A stretch of DNA of 20,056 bases from Methanobacteriota archaeon. Lineage in GTDB: Archaea > Thermoplasmatota > Poseidoniia > Poseidoniales > Poseidoniaceae. This document shows positions 1 to 8,000 of this stretch, one piece after another. Location: positions 4,066-24,121 of the forward strand of contig PBSP01000010.1 of assembly GCA_002726845.1 (NCBI GenBank). Direction: 5' to 3'. The position numbers and the translations under genes are program-made. How positions within the stretch are numbered: position 1 is the stretch's first letter; each line of letters starts with the position of its first letter. Below the pieces are notes generated by a model. That model was given only the letters and a program-made list of their open reading frames with translations. It searched no databases and was not told where the DNA came from.

Positions 1-464
1 AATCCAAGACTGAGCATGATGTTGTTGATGTGGGTTGAGAGTGGAATGTAGGGTTTGCGCCCAAGGTTTGCAACGTTAACAACCATACGTCCTCCAGGTG
101 AAAGTACTCGATAGCATTCAGAGAAAACCTGCGCAATCATGGACAAATATTCTTCCAACGACAAATCCTCATCGTATGATTTTGAAGCGTTGTATGGAGG
201 TGATGTGACAACCAACTGTATGCAATTATCAGGAAGTGGAAGCTTTCGAGCGTCTTGGCTGAGAATGACGTTTTCAAATTCGGTGGGCAGACCTTGTATC
301 AACCCAACATCTCGACTGGATGCGAGATCTGCATTCATTCGACTGTTGTAGTACACGGATGCATCGTGGCTTTCTCGCTTGGAAACACCAAACGCAGACG
401 TTGCTGTGTTGGCGCGCTTTCGGGCACCTCCTAGCGATGATTTGTCGCCGGGTAGATTTGCCAT
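1..464 (-). CDS. DNA methyltransferase, TSPPY (N4-cytosine/N6-adenine) type, 3' truncated by window edge
   Basis: The reverse strand is open from an ATG at 464-462 to the left edge, giving 154 residues of a protein whose end lies outside the window. After a basic, Ser/Ala-rich N-terminus it reads DARKLPLPDNCIQLVVTSPPY with TSPPY at residues 87-91, then an EEYLSMIAQVFSECYRVLSPGGRM-type stretch. TSPPY is motif IV, the catalytic motif of amino-methyltransferases. The SPPY form is commonest in N4-cytosine enzymes but is also found in N6-adenine ones. Motif IV close to the N-terminus suggests the permuted beta-class order, with the AdoMet-binding FxGxG motif expected in the missing part. It would transfer a methyl group from AdoMet to DNA. 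It is divergent from pgk. Whether a restriction partner exists cannot be seen. The methyltransferase call is firm; target base and sequence are unknown. Confidence 0.85.
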   Translation of the reverse strand, partial: MANLPGDKSSLGGARKRANTATSAFGVSKRESHDASVYYNSRMNADLASSRDVGLIQGLPTEFENVILSQDARKLPLPDNCIQLVVTSPPYNASKSYDEDLSLEEYLSMIAQVFSECYRVLSPGGRMVVNVANLGRKPYIPLSTHINNIMLSLG

Positions 465-627
465 AGAATTCAACAATGTTGCTTGCCTTATCACTTTTCG
501 CGCTTCAAACGTGCTTCTCGCGATTGTTTTGGCACCCTTCTGAAATTACGAAACGCTCCGCCTTCATGTAAGGTCCGAACGAATGGCAACAACAGCAATC
601 AAAAACTTCCTTCATCTGGGAAGAACA

Positions 628-1890
628 ATGGCGAACGTCCTAACACTGGACAACATCAATGTCGATGGCAAGACCGTATTGGTTCGCATCGACATCAACA
701 GTCCATTGGACCCATCGACGAGAGCGTTTCTTGATGACACGCGCATTCGCTCGATTCTTCCTACCATTAATCGACTTTCGAAAGCAAAGACGGTCTTGAT
801 TGCACATCAATCCCGACCCGGGAAAAACGATTTTACCAGTACCTTAGGGCATGCACGTGAACTTGGCCGCTTGCTTGGTCGTCCAATCAAATGGGTGCAA
901 GACATTCACGGTGAAAAAGCAATGAAAGCAATTGAAGAGATGAAGATTGGTGACATCCTCATGCTCAACAACATTCGAATGGACCCCGAAGAGGTCGGTT
1001 CAAAGGGAGATTCGTTGGCACTTTCTGAAACGACATTGATTCAGGATTTAGCAAGCGTAGCTGACGTCTTTGTCAACGATGCTTTCGCTTGTGCACATCG
1101 AAAAACACCGAGTATCGTTGGTTTTTCTCACCATCTTCCATGTGTTGCGGGCGAACTTATGGCACATGAGATTCGACAACTCGATGTTGCTCTTGAATCT
1201 CCTTCACGTCCCTGTATCGCTGTTCTTGGAGGGATCAAAGTTGACGATAGCATTGATGTTGCAATGAACATGCTCAGCAAGAACATCGCTGATGAAGTGT
1301 GGTTAACAGGGGGCGTTGCCAATCTTGCCATACATCTTTCTGGATACGATATAGGGGATTCCAACGTGGAATTCCTCAAGAACGAACTGAGGGATGCTTG
1401 GGAGCCAACTGTTGAGGCCGCAAAGTCGCTCCTTGCTACGTATTCAGAGAACATTGTGCTCCCTGTTGATGTCGCAGCCAATGTGGAGGGAAATCGAATC
1501 GATTTAAGTGTCAAAGAATTACCTATTCATGCTCCGTTGTTTGATTTGGGATTGCAGTCGATCCGAGCACTGTCAACGAGAATCAAAGAGGCGAATACGG
1601 TGATTCTTAACGGCCCAGCAGGTGTGTTCGAACTGCCAGATTTCGCTCTAGGAACCATTGAGATGCTCAACGCATGTGCAGAAACCAACGGATATGCACT
1701 GATGGGCGGAGGTCACACAGCCACATTGGTCAGTCAACGCGGCATAAGTGACAGAATGGGGCATGTATCGACTGGAGGAGGAGCTTGTTTGGATTACATA
1801 GCTGGCCGAGTTCTTCCTGGAATACAGGCACTCGAGACGAGCGCAAAACGTTACCAATTGGAAATTACACCGGTTCTCCACGACGAATGA
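628..1890 (+). CDS. pgk: Phosphoglycerate kinase (archaeal type)
   Basis: This enzyme interconverts 1,3-bisphosphoglycerate plus ADP and 3-phosphoglycerate plus ATP in cytoplasmic glycolysis/gluconeogenesis. From ATG 628 it is 420 residues, close to the archaeal family length. Visible motifs are KTVLVRIDINSP (residues 15-26), DDTRIR (36-41), HQSRPGK (60-66), VNDAFACAHR (149-158), GGIKVDD (201-207), NGPAGVFE (328-335) and the nucleotide-loop GGGHTATL (360-367). I chose 628 because archaeal homologues begin with a short lead into a TLDD-like motif, matched here by MANVLTLDN. An in-frame ATG at 583 would add 15 residues and has an AAGGT stretch 8 bases upstream, so it is a real alternative. The stop lies 2 bases from the 3' end of the opposing tRNA-Thr. 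Function is very sure, start moderately so. Confidence 0.96.
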   Translation: MANVLTLDNINVDGKTVLVRIDINSPLDPSTRAFLDDTRIRSILPTINRLSKAKTVLIAHQSRPGKNDFTSTLGHARELGRLLGRPIKWVQDIHGEKAMKAIEEMKIGDILMLNNIRMDPEEVGSKGDSLALSETTLIQDLASVADVFVNDAFACAHRKTPSIVGFSHHLPCVAGELMAHEIRQLDVALESPSRPCIAVLGGIKVDDSIDVAMNMLSKNIADEVWLTGGVANLAIHLSGYDIGDSNVEFLKNELRDAWEPTVEAAKSLLATYSENIVLPVDVAANVEGNRIDLSVKELPIHAPLFDLGLQSIRALSTRIKEANTVILNGPAGVFELPDFALGTIEMLNACAETNGYALMGGGHTATLVSQRGISDRMGHVSTGGGACLDYIAGRVLPGIQALETSAKRYQLEITPVLHDE

Positions 1891-1892
1891 GG

Positions 1893-1965
1893 AGCCACAG
1901 GGGAGACTCGAACTCCCGACCTTCTGATTACGAATCAGACGCTCTACCAGCTAAGCCACAGTGGC
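1893..1965 (-). tRNA. tRNA-Thr(CGU)
   Basis: A 73-base cloverleaf reads on the minus strand. The acceptor arms are GCCACTG and CTGTGGC, the D arm is GCTT-loop-GAGC, the anticodon stem TCTGA/TCAGA encloses loop TTCGTAA (anticodon CGT, 1932-1930), and the T arm is GGGAG/CTCCC with loop TTCGAGT. The anticodon decodes ACG. Acceptor pair 6:67 is U:U, a mismatch; all other stem positions pair, with one G:U in the D stem. The discriminator is U, as is usual for archaeal tRNA-Thr. The three bases that follow are CCT, so CCA would be added after transcription. No intron is seen. Confidence 0.93.
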
Positions 1966-1990
1966 GCAATTCAAGCGCATGAACGTACGG

Positions 1991-1998
1991 TCATAATT
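1991..1998 (-). promoter_or_regulatory. Possible TATA box for tRNA-Thr
   Basis: On the minus strand the A/T-rich octamer GAATTATGA-like stretch is centred about 30 bases upstream of the tRNA 5' end (1965). That is the distance expected between an archaeal TATA box and a start site a few bases before the mature tRNA. No experimental support is available, and the match to the consensus is only partial. Confidence 0.3.
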
Positions 1999-2047
1999 CC
2001 ACCGATTCAAACACTAGGCTCATGAAGAAGCAGAACTAGGACGCTTC

Positions 2048-3307
2048 ATGGGCGATGATGCTGTCGTACGTTATTCCAACACAGTGCTTTATGACGACCA
2101 TTTGAACAAAATCGTTGGCGATGTTCTCATCCACAAAGACGGTTCTTGGTCCAAATCTAATGGTGATGAGGATGTTATCGAGGAAATTGATGGTTCAAAT
2201 CGCGTATTAACGCGTTCGTTACAAAATTGGCATACGCACTTGGCGATGCAGCTGAATGCTCGTGACTTTAGCGACGGATACCCGCTGCACCGATGGTTGA
2301 ACGAGGCCATCTTTCCTACCGAAGCGCGAATAACACCGGAATTCGTTCGGATTGGCACGAGTGCAGCTGCAGCCGAGATGATTCGAACCGGATCAACGTT
2401 TGCTGCTGACATGTACTTCTTTCCAGCAGTTACGGGAGGTGTTCTAACCGACGCAGGATTACGAGGTCTTATTGGTGGGCCAGTCAGCGATGCAGCCCTA
2501 CCATCGCATGATGATGCCGAATCGGCGCTCTCTGAGCTTGATCACCTCCTCTCCCAAAACAACGAGAACGATTTGGTTCAGTATGCAATAGCCACGCATT
2601 CTGTGTATCTCTGTTCTCAAGAAACCCTCTTGCGAGCAAGTGATTTGGCGCAACGAAGAAATGGACGCATTCACATTCATGTGAGTGAAACCAGAAAAGA
2701 GATCGCTGATTGTAAGGAAAAAAATGGGCTATATCCCATTGAATATCTTGATTCAATTGATTTCATCCAACCTGGTACCATATTTGCCCACGCATCATGG
2801 GTCAAGAAAAACGAGATCAAAATCGTTGCAGATCGTAACGTTACCGCCGTTCACTGCCCATCCTCAAACATGAAATTGGCATGCGGAGGAACACTTTCCT
2901 TCCCTCCATATCGCGATGCTGGTGCAGACGTTCGAATTGGAACGGACGGGGCTGCTTCAAGTGGAAACGGTTTGAATATGCTGCATGAAGCACGACTTGC
3001 AAGCCTCCTTCAACGACATGATCATTGGGATTCAACCTTGTTTCCAGCACAAGATGTGTTCAAGCTTGCAACAAAGGGAAGCAAAGATTGGGTTGCTTGG
3101 AATCTCGACGACGTCCGAATGCGACCCGTTGGTCGCTCAAACAATCGTCACATAGCCAATCTCATCTACAATGGAGGGGATTGTCTTGATGTCTGGGTCA
3201 ATGGACAAGCGTTGCGGAAGAATGGTGCTACCTTGACTCTTGATGAGCACAGCATCATCGAGGAATTGGATGAAGCGGTACAGACTTACTATGATGGTTT
3301 AGAGTGA
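2048..3307 (+). CDS. Amidohydrolase, MTA/SAH (5'-deoxyadenosine) deaminase family
   Basis: A 419-residue metal-dependent amidohydrolase of the MtaD/DadD group. These hydrolytically deaminate 5'-methylthioadenosine, S-adenosylhomocysteine or 5'-deoxyadenosine to the inosine forms, feeding AdoMet by-products into purine/methionine salvage. The metal and catalytic motifs are in family order: HTH at 62-64, HIHVSET at 209-215 (H211, E214), AHASW at 247-251 (H248), HCPSSNMKL at 269-277 and GTDGAASSGNG at 298-308 (D300). The phrases DGYPLHRWLNEAIFPTEA and EMIRTGSTFAADMY also fit this branch and not guanine or cytosine deaminase. The usual Asn/Thr before the first HxH is Trp here (W61). Its last 9 bases overlap the end of the converging membrane-protein gene. 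Which adenosine derivative is preferred cannot be read from sequence. Confidence 0.88.
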   Translation: MGDDAVVRYSNTVLYDDHLNKIVGDVLIHKDGSWSKSNGDEDVIEEIDGSNRVLTRSLQNWHTHLAMQLNARDFSDGYPLHRWLNEAIFPTEARITPEFVRIGTSAAAAEMIRTGSTFAADMYFFPAVTGGVLTDAGLRGLIGGPVSDAALPSHDDAESALSELDHLLSQNNENDLVQYAIATHSVYLCSQETLLRASDLAQRRNGRIHIHVSETRKEIADCKEKNGLYPIEYLDSIDFIQPGTIFAHASWVKKNEIKIVADRNVTAVHCPSSNMKLACGGTLSFPPYRDAGADVRIGTDGAASSGNGLNMLHEARLASLLQRHDHWDSTLFPAQDVFKLATKGSKDWVAWNLDDVRMRPVGRSNNRHIANLIYNGGDCLDVWVNGQALRKNGATLTLDEHSIIEELDEAVQTYYDGLE

Positions 3308-3862
3308 TGGGTCTCGACCATAATAGATCAAAACACCACCGGCCACGATTCCACCGAAGGACAACACAACACTCAACAGCGAATGACCGAGATGAACATC
3401 GTAGGAAACGACCACCGCTGTCCCGCTTGGTAAACCGCTTTCCTTTGCACCAAGTGCGGCGAAATAGGTTCCCGATTCCATCTCCCAAGTGAATCCTTCA
3501 GTTGCTGTTGCGCTTGGATTGCCGGCAACAAAATCCAACGATGCTCCGTCACAACCGAGCCCTGAACTGAAGTAATTGCTCGGAACGTCCTTACACCGTT
3601 CCTTCTCGTCTTCATGGACGATACCCATCCAGACATCGTCGCGATCCCATGTGATGGTAACCTCAGCAGCAACAAGCGGGGAAAGAATATTTTTCGGGAG
3701 AGGTTCATCTGCGAAGAATGCTTGATTTGGAGTGTTTGGAGTCGGAACATCCTCAATTACACCCGAAAAGGTGTATCCGATTGTTCCAGCAAGCAGCAAA
3801 AGAACGCCGATTACGGATAAAACCAAGCCAGCCTTTCCTTTCGAATCGAATGAGTCCAACAT
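3299..3862 (-). CDS. Small membrane protein with N- and C-terminal transmembrane helices
   Basis: I do not recognise a family. From ATG 3862 it has 187 residues. A hydrophobic helix (GLVLSVIGVLLLLAGTIGYTF, about residues 12-32) is followed by a soluble domain of about 125 residues and a second helix near the C-terminus (HSLLSVVLSFGGIVAGGVLIYYG). The middle domain is rich in beta-type sequence, with ITWDRDD, TWEMESGTYFAAL and VVVSYDVHLG, and has two cysteines (ERCKDV and GLGCDG) that could pair if it faces outward. A GTG at 3868 overlaps the antiporter stop as GTGA and is an alternative start giving two extra residues. The gene is last in the cluster led by the surface protein at 8303, and its end overlaps the converging deaminase gene by 9 bases. 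A role with the antiporter is inferred from position only. Confidence 0.75.
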   Translation of the reverse strand: MLDSFDSKGKAGLVLSVIGVLLLLAGTIGYTFSGVIEDVPTPNTPNQAFFADEPLPKNILSPLVAAEVTITWDRDDVWMGIVHEDEKERCKDVPSNYFSSGLGCDGASLDFVAGNPSATATEGFTWEMESGTYFAALGAKESGLPSGTAVVVSYDVHLGHSLLSVVLSFGGIVAGGVLIYYGRDPSL

Positions 3863-3864
3863 TT

Positions 3865-4989
3865 TCACACCTCAAGGAACGAAAGAGCAAGAATAACGTA
3901 GCATGCGAGCAACATAACGCCCTCAAGCCAGTTGGTTTTACCGTCATTGAGAATAAAATTAGCAACAAGCACAGACATGAACGTAGCTGCGGTTTCAAGA
4001 ATACCGAATTTAAGTGAGATTGGAACGCCCATAGCCCAAGCAAAGAGCACCATGAGGGGAGCGACAAACACAGCGATTTGAACGCTGGAACCGATTGCTA
4101 TAGCAAGCGAAAGGTCCATCTTATCTTTACCAGCGACAAGAACAGCAGTGAAGTGTTCTGCTGCATTACCAAAGAATGGGAGAAGGATGACACCGATGAA
4201 CAAGGTTGGAAGGCCCCATCCTTTGGCTGCTTCATCAACACTGTGAACCAGCACTTCAGCCATCCATCCAACAAGCACGGTCGCTAGAATAAGGAGAATC
4301 CAAGCATCTTTTGTTGTCATCTTTGGTTCTTCTTGTTCTTCGATTTCTGATTTCGCATCAAAGAGGTGTGAATGTGTTTTAAATTGGAAAAACAAGGACA
4401 AACCGTACATCAAAAGAAGTACTAGAGACGCATATCGCGACAAATTGAGGATGTTTTCGTCGACCAGTTCAGTATGGGACGCGGCTGCTGGAATAATCAA
4501 AGCAAGAACTGCCAGCAAAAGTAGGCTACCGTTTATCGAGAGTGCCTCTTGGTTAAAGGTTTGAGTTTGATAATTGTAACCGCCCCACAGCAATGCGAGT
4601 CCCAACACAAGCAGAAGGTTCCCAAGGATGCTTCCAATCAGACTTGCTTGGACAAGTTCAATCATAATATCGGCCTGATCGGCGTTGTTAGCCGCTGTCC
4701 AAATAGCAAGACTTGCGATAATGATTTCAACAGCATTTCCAAACGTTGCGTTCAACAAACCGCCAAGATTTTCCCCCGCCCGCAGTGCAATTTCTTCCGT
4801 AGCATGTCCCATGAGGAAAGCAAGTGGCATAATGGCAATCATCGAGAAAAGGAAAGTCATCTCTACGTTACCCGAATATTGGAAGTAAAGCGTTAACGGA
4901 ACAGCGAGAAGAAGCCAGTTCAACCGGTTATGTAGCGGGTTAAACGCATCGAGTACAGAGTGATGATGGTGTTCGATATGTTCAGACAT
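3865..4989 (-). CDS. Ca2+/H+ antiporter (CaCA superfamily, CAX/ChaA type)
   Basis: A 374-residue multi-spanning membrane protein that should expel Ca2+ (or a related cation) in exchange for protons. The two inverted-repeat alpha motifs are clear: GGLLNATFGNAVEII (residues 76-90) and PFFGNAAEHFTAV (271-283). The GNA-x-E cores supply the ion-binding glutamates E88 and E278. About 11 hydrophobic segments are present. An acidic linker (EIEEQEEP, about 215-222) separates the two halves, as in other CAX proteins. The N-terminus carries a His cluster (HIEHHHH, residues 4-10). The gene starts 17 bases after the stop of the surface protein on the same strand, and its TGA touches the start of the small membrane protein, so the three are probably one transcript. 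Ion preference (Ca2+ or Na+) is inferred from the CAX-like motif spelling. Confidence 0.93.
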   Translation of the reverse strand: MSEHIEHHHHSVLDAFNPLHNRLNWLLLAVPLTLYFQYSGNVEMTFLFSMIAIMPLAFLMGHATEEIALRAGENLGGLLNATFGNAVEIIIASLAIWTAANNADQADIMIELVQASLIGSILGNLLLVLGLALLWGGYNYQTQTFNQEALSINGSLLLLAVLALIIPAAASHTELVDENILNLSRYASLVLLLMYGLSLFFQFKTHSHLFDAKSEIEEQEEPKMTTKDAWILLILATVLVGWMAEVLVHSVDEAAKGWGLPTLFIGVILLPFFGNAAEHFTAVLVAGKDKMDLSLAIAIGSSVQIAVFVAPLMVLFAWAMGVPISLKFGILETAATFMSVLVANFILNDGKTNWLEGVMLLACYVILALSFLEV

Positions 4990-5006
4990 TGAACAACACC
5001 TACCAA

Positions 5007-8000
5007 TCAGTCATCGCTCTTCTTGCGACGAGTGGGTCGCTTGCGGGTTGGTGCAGCCTTTCGGGCGGGTCGCTTGCGAACGGGCCGCTTGCGTGGCTTG
5101 GACTCTTCCTCGTCATCATCGTCATCGTCATCATCATCATCATCGAGTCCAGCCCAGGAGAGGTCATCGTCGTCGTCATCGTCGTCGTCGTCCTCTACCT
5201 CTACCTTCTTTTTGCGTCGCGTTTTCCGTTGCAAAACATTGACCGCAAACGGGTCGTCTTCATCTTCAGATTCCTTGGATTCTTCTTGGGGTTCTGGTTG
5301 TGCATTTTGCGTTGAACTGGTTCCCGTAATTTCGTCCATATCCAGGTCTTGGGTTGTTCCTATGAATTCCGACATCCAATCGTCGTCATCATCGTCACCA
5401 CTCTTCTTCTTCTTCGGGCCTGTGAGACTGATTTGTACAATCATTAAGGCGACTACGAAAATGACGATGTTGACCGCAACCGCAATCCAAACCAAGACAT
5501 ACGGTGGCTCACTCATGCTTGGTTTGATGACTTCAGGTTCAGCTTCTGGCTTCAGAGCTTCCTCATACTGACAAATGGTTTCGCCGAGCTTGTTGTTCAC
5601 ACAATTATCAACAATAAACTCCACTTCAGCAGTTTCTTCATTTCCTGCCGTATCAAGGGCACGAACAGTTACCGCATGCAGACCAGGCGGAAACGATCCT
5701 GCAGTGAATTCCATACTGCTTACCAGTGAGGTCCCATCACCGTTGACGTCCGTAATTCCTTCCGCATCGGCCCACGCGCCGGAACCTCTCGATCCACTGG
5801 AATCGGTCACCAATCGGTACTGCAATCGAGCGATTTGTACGTCATCTTCAGCAGAAAACATGAGATTGATTTTTCCTCCGTAGAGGTATTTTGATCCGGG
5901 ATCGTCATCTGAAGGCGCGGGTGAAGGTGAATAAACGGTGACAGTCGGTTTTTTTGCGTCAATCTTGAACGATGTGTTGGTGATAACACCAAGGTTATCG
6001 GCCTCTTCAATCAGTGTCATTCGAATGACCAAATCACTCGCAGTTTCTGTACCTAAAATTCGGAACTCGTATTGATATTCAGGACCTTTTTCAGGGTTGA
6101 GGAGGTTGTCTGCTGTCTGAGTCATCACCGTTTTTCCTCCTGTCTCATTATAACCATCCAACGAAAATATTTCGATTTCGGGTGTTGTCTTGAGATATTC
6201 ACTCACTTCGATGTTGACTGTGTAGAGACCTGGAACCAAGGAGGGACTTGTGTAGGGAACGCCGTCCTCATCGACCAATTCAATTACGACGCTCGGAGCA
6301 CGAGCATCCTCACGGATCAAACGAGCGTTTCCAGTCAATCCTTCGATAATTTCTGGATTGCAATTGTTGTATTGATCGCAAACCGTAATCCCGTAGTAGG
6401 CATCCTGCTCCGAGCCGGATTCGATAGGAACATTTCGAATGATGGTTGAGGAGCTTTGGAGGCCAACATTGATGTCGTCGAGAACAAGTTCCCAGCCTTC
6501 TTCATCACTGGAGGTAATGGAGGACTCAACGAAAGGATCTCCGTTGTGGCGCCATATTTGGTAGGATTCGTTTAGTTCCTGTAAGTTCCCCCACTCCATT
6601 GCAACAATTCCAAGATCGCCTCGACTTTCAGCGTTAACAATCTGAGGAATCGAGGGCCGAGTGATATCGATTTCAACCGGACCTGCTTCATTCTGATCGA
6701 GGCCCAGATACTCAAACGAACCGTTCGTGTGTATGTACTGAGCTTCACTTGTGACGTAAATGTACCAATTGAGAACGGCCCCCGTTTCCGAAACGATATC
6801 TGGCCCGATGACAATATCAAACACTCCTGTGTTGTCGTTAACAAAGCCATGGTAGGTTGCCTGTGTAGCAAACTGTGATGGGTTTGTGGGTACGCCATTG
6901 CTTGAGTAAATGTGGTATCTCTCACCCTCGACGCCGAGTTGATCGGTCCATGTAACCCGAATCGTTCGATCGCCGATAAACTCAGCATGGACGTTGGTTG
7001 GTTCCTTTTGCCAGTTACTGAAGGCATCCTCCTCGATGGAATCGCAAGAACCGCCGCTTGTAGAGGCGTCGAACAATCCGATTGCGTCAACAGTAACAAC
7101 GCAATAATATGCCATTCCTAAAGTTCCAATCGGAAGTTGGCGAGTGTATTTGTAGGGATTGTTCGAATCCTCAAGCGTTTGATTCTCATACACTGAAGCA
7201 ATGAGCGTCACACCCGTATCGTAAATCGATGTAAATGCTACTCCTGATACATAAAGATCGTAACGTTCTCCTGATTCACCTGAAACGCCAAACCATGTTA
7301 ACTCGGTCTGCCCAGTTCCATCGCTTTCCGAGGAAGTGCCTACGCTGAACACGCTAACATGGCTCGGAGGTCGATTGTCCTCCAACACAGGAACCGTAAG
7401 CGCATTGTTCGACAGGAAGCGTAAATCAATAAAATCCTCGCCGTCTCCGGTTTTGTTGGGTATGAAGTACGTAATGGCATAGTAGGCGTCTTCGTTTGTA
7501 CTCGGAGGCACTGTGTAAACATACGACTCCATATCGGAACTGATGTTCGCAATCAGCGTAGCGACTGTGAGTCCTTGGTAAACTAAGCCCCCATTGGAAC
7601 GTGAAATTTCTGACGTCGAACGCCAAATCAAGATACTTGTGTTCTCCAAAGCCGGTTCCGTGTTCGGTAAGAGAGGAGAATGGTAATTTATCCACGTGAG
7701 CGTCGTTTCGCTATCAGCAAGCGAGTATGAGGCTTGGAAGTACAGCGGTGTTTCGATTGGAGACGTTTCTTCTTGGACACCTATTGTCAAGGTAGATACG
7801 TCTGGATCGAGTTCTTGATGGCTCACAGTGGTCCCGTCTTGATCCCATTCTACAGTGACAGCATAGTAGAACGTGCTGTTCGTACCAGCATCGACAAGAT
7901 AAGAAACGCTGTGACCAGGATGTTGCCCTCCATTGCCTCCAGCGGAGCTTAAACACCAAGCATATTGAACGTAAAGATTCGCTTGACAAGCGACGACGGA

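Noticed and set aside
583..627. Upstream ATG of pgk
   Set aside because: It would add 15 residues not typical of the family. The later ATG fits archaeal homologues better, although the earlier one has a Shine-Dalgarno-like AAGGT and cannot be fully excluded.
1128..1514. 128-codon minus-strand frame within pgk
   Set aside because: It is a Ser-rich shadow of a strong conserved gene on the other strand and has no recognisable domain.
2048..2070. C/D-box-like GATGATG near the deaminase start
   Set aside because: The box is one base off consensus, lies in the coding sequence, and no matching D box at sRNA spacing was found.
5112..5192. Trinucleotide runs as a possible CRISPR or tandem repeat array
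   Set aside because: They are in-frame Asp codons within a clear gene, with no spacers and no repeat of CRISPR length.
4989..5571. Plus-strand open frames rich in Ser, His or Ile opposite the poly-Asp tail
   Set aside because: They are the antisense of the GAY codon runs in the surface protein gene, start inside it, and show no domain of their own.
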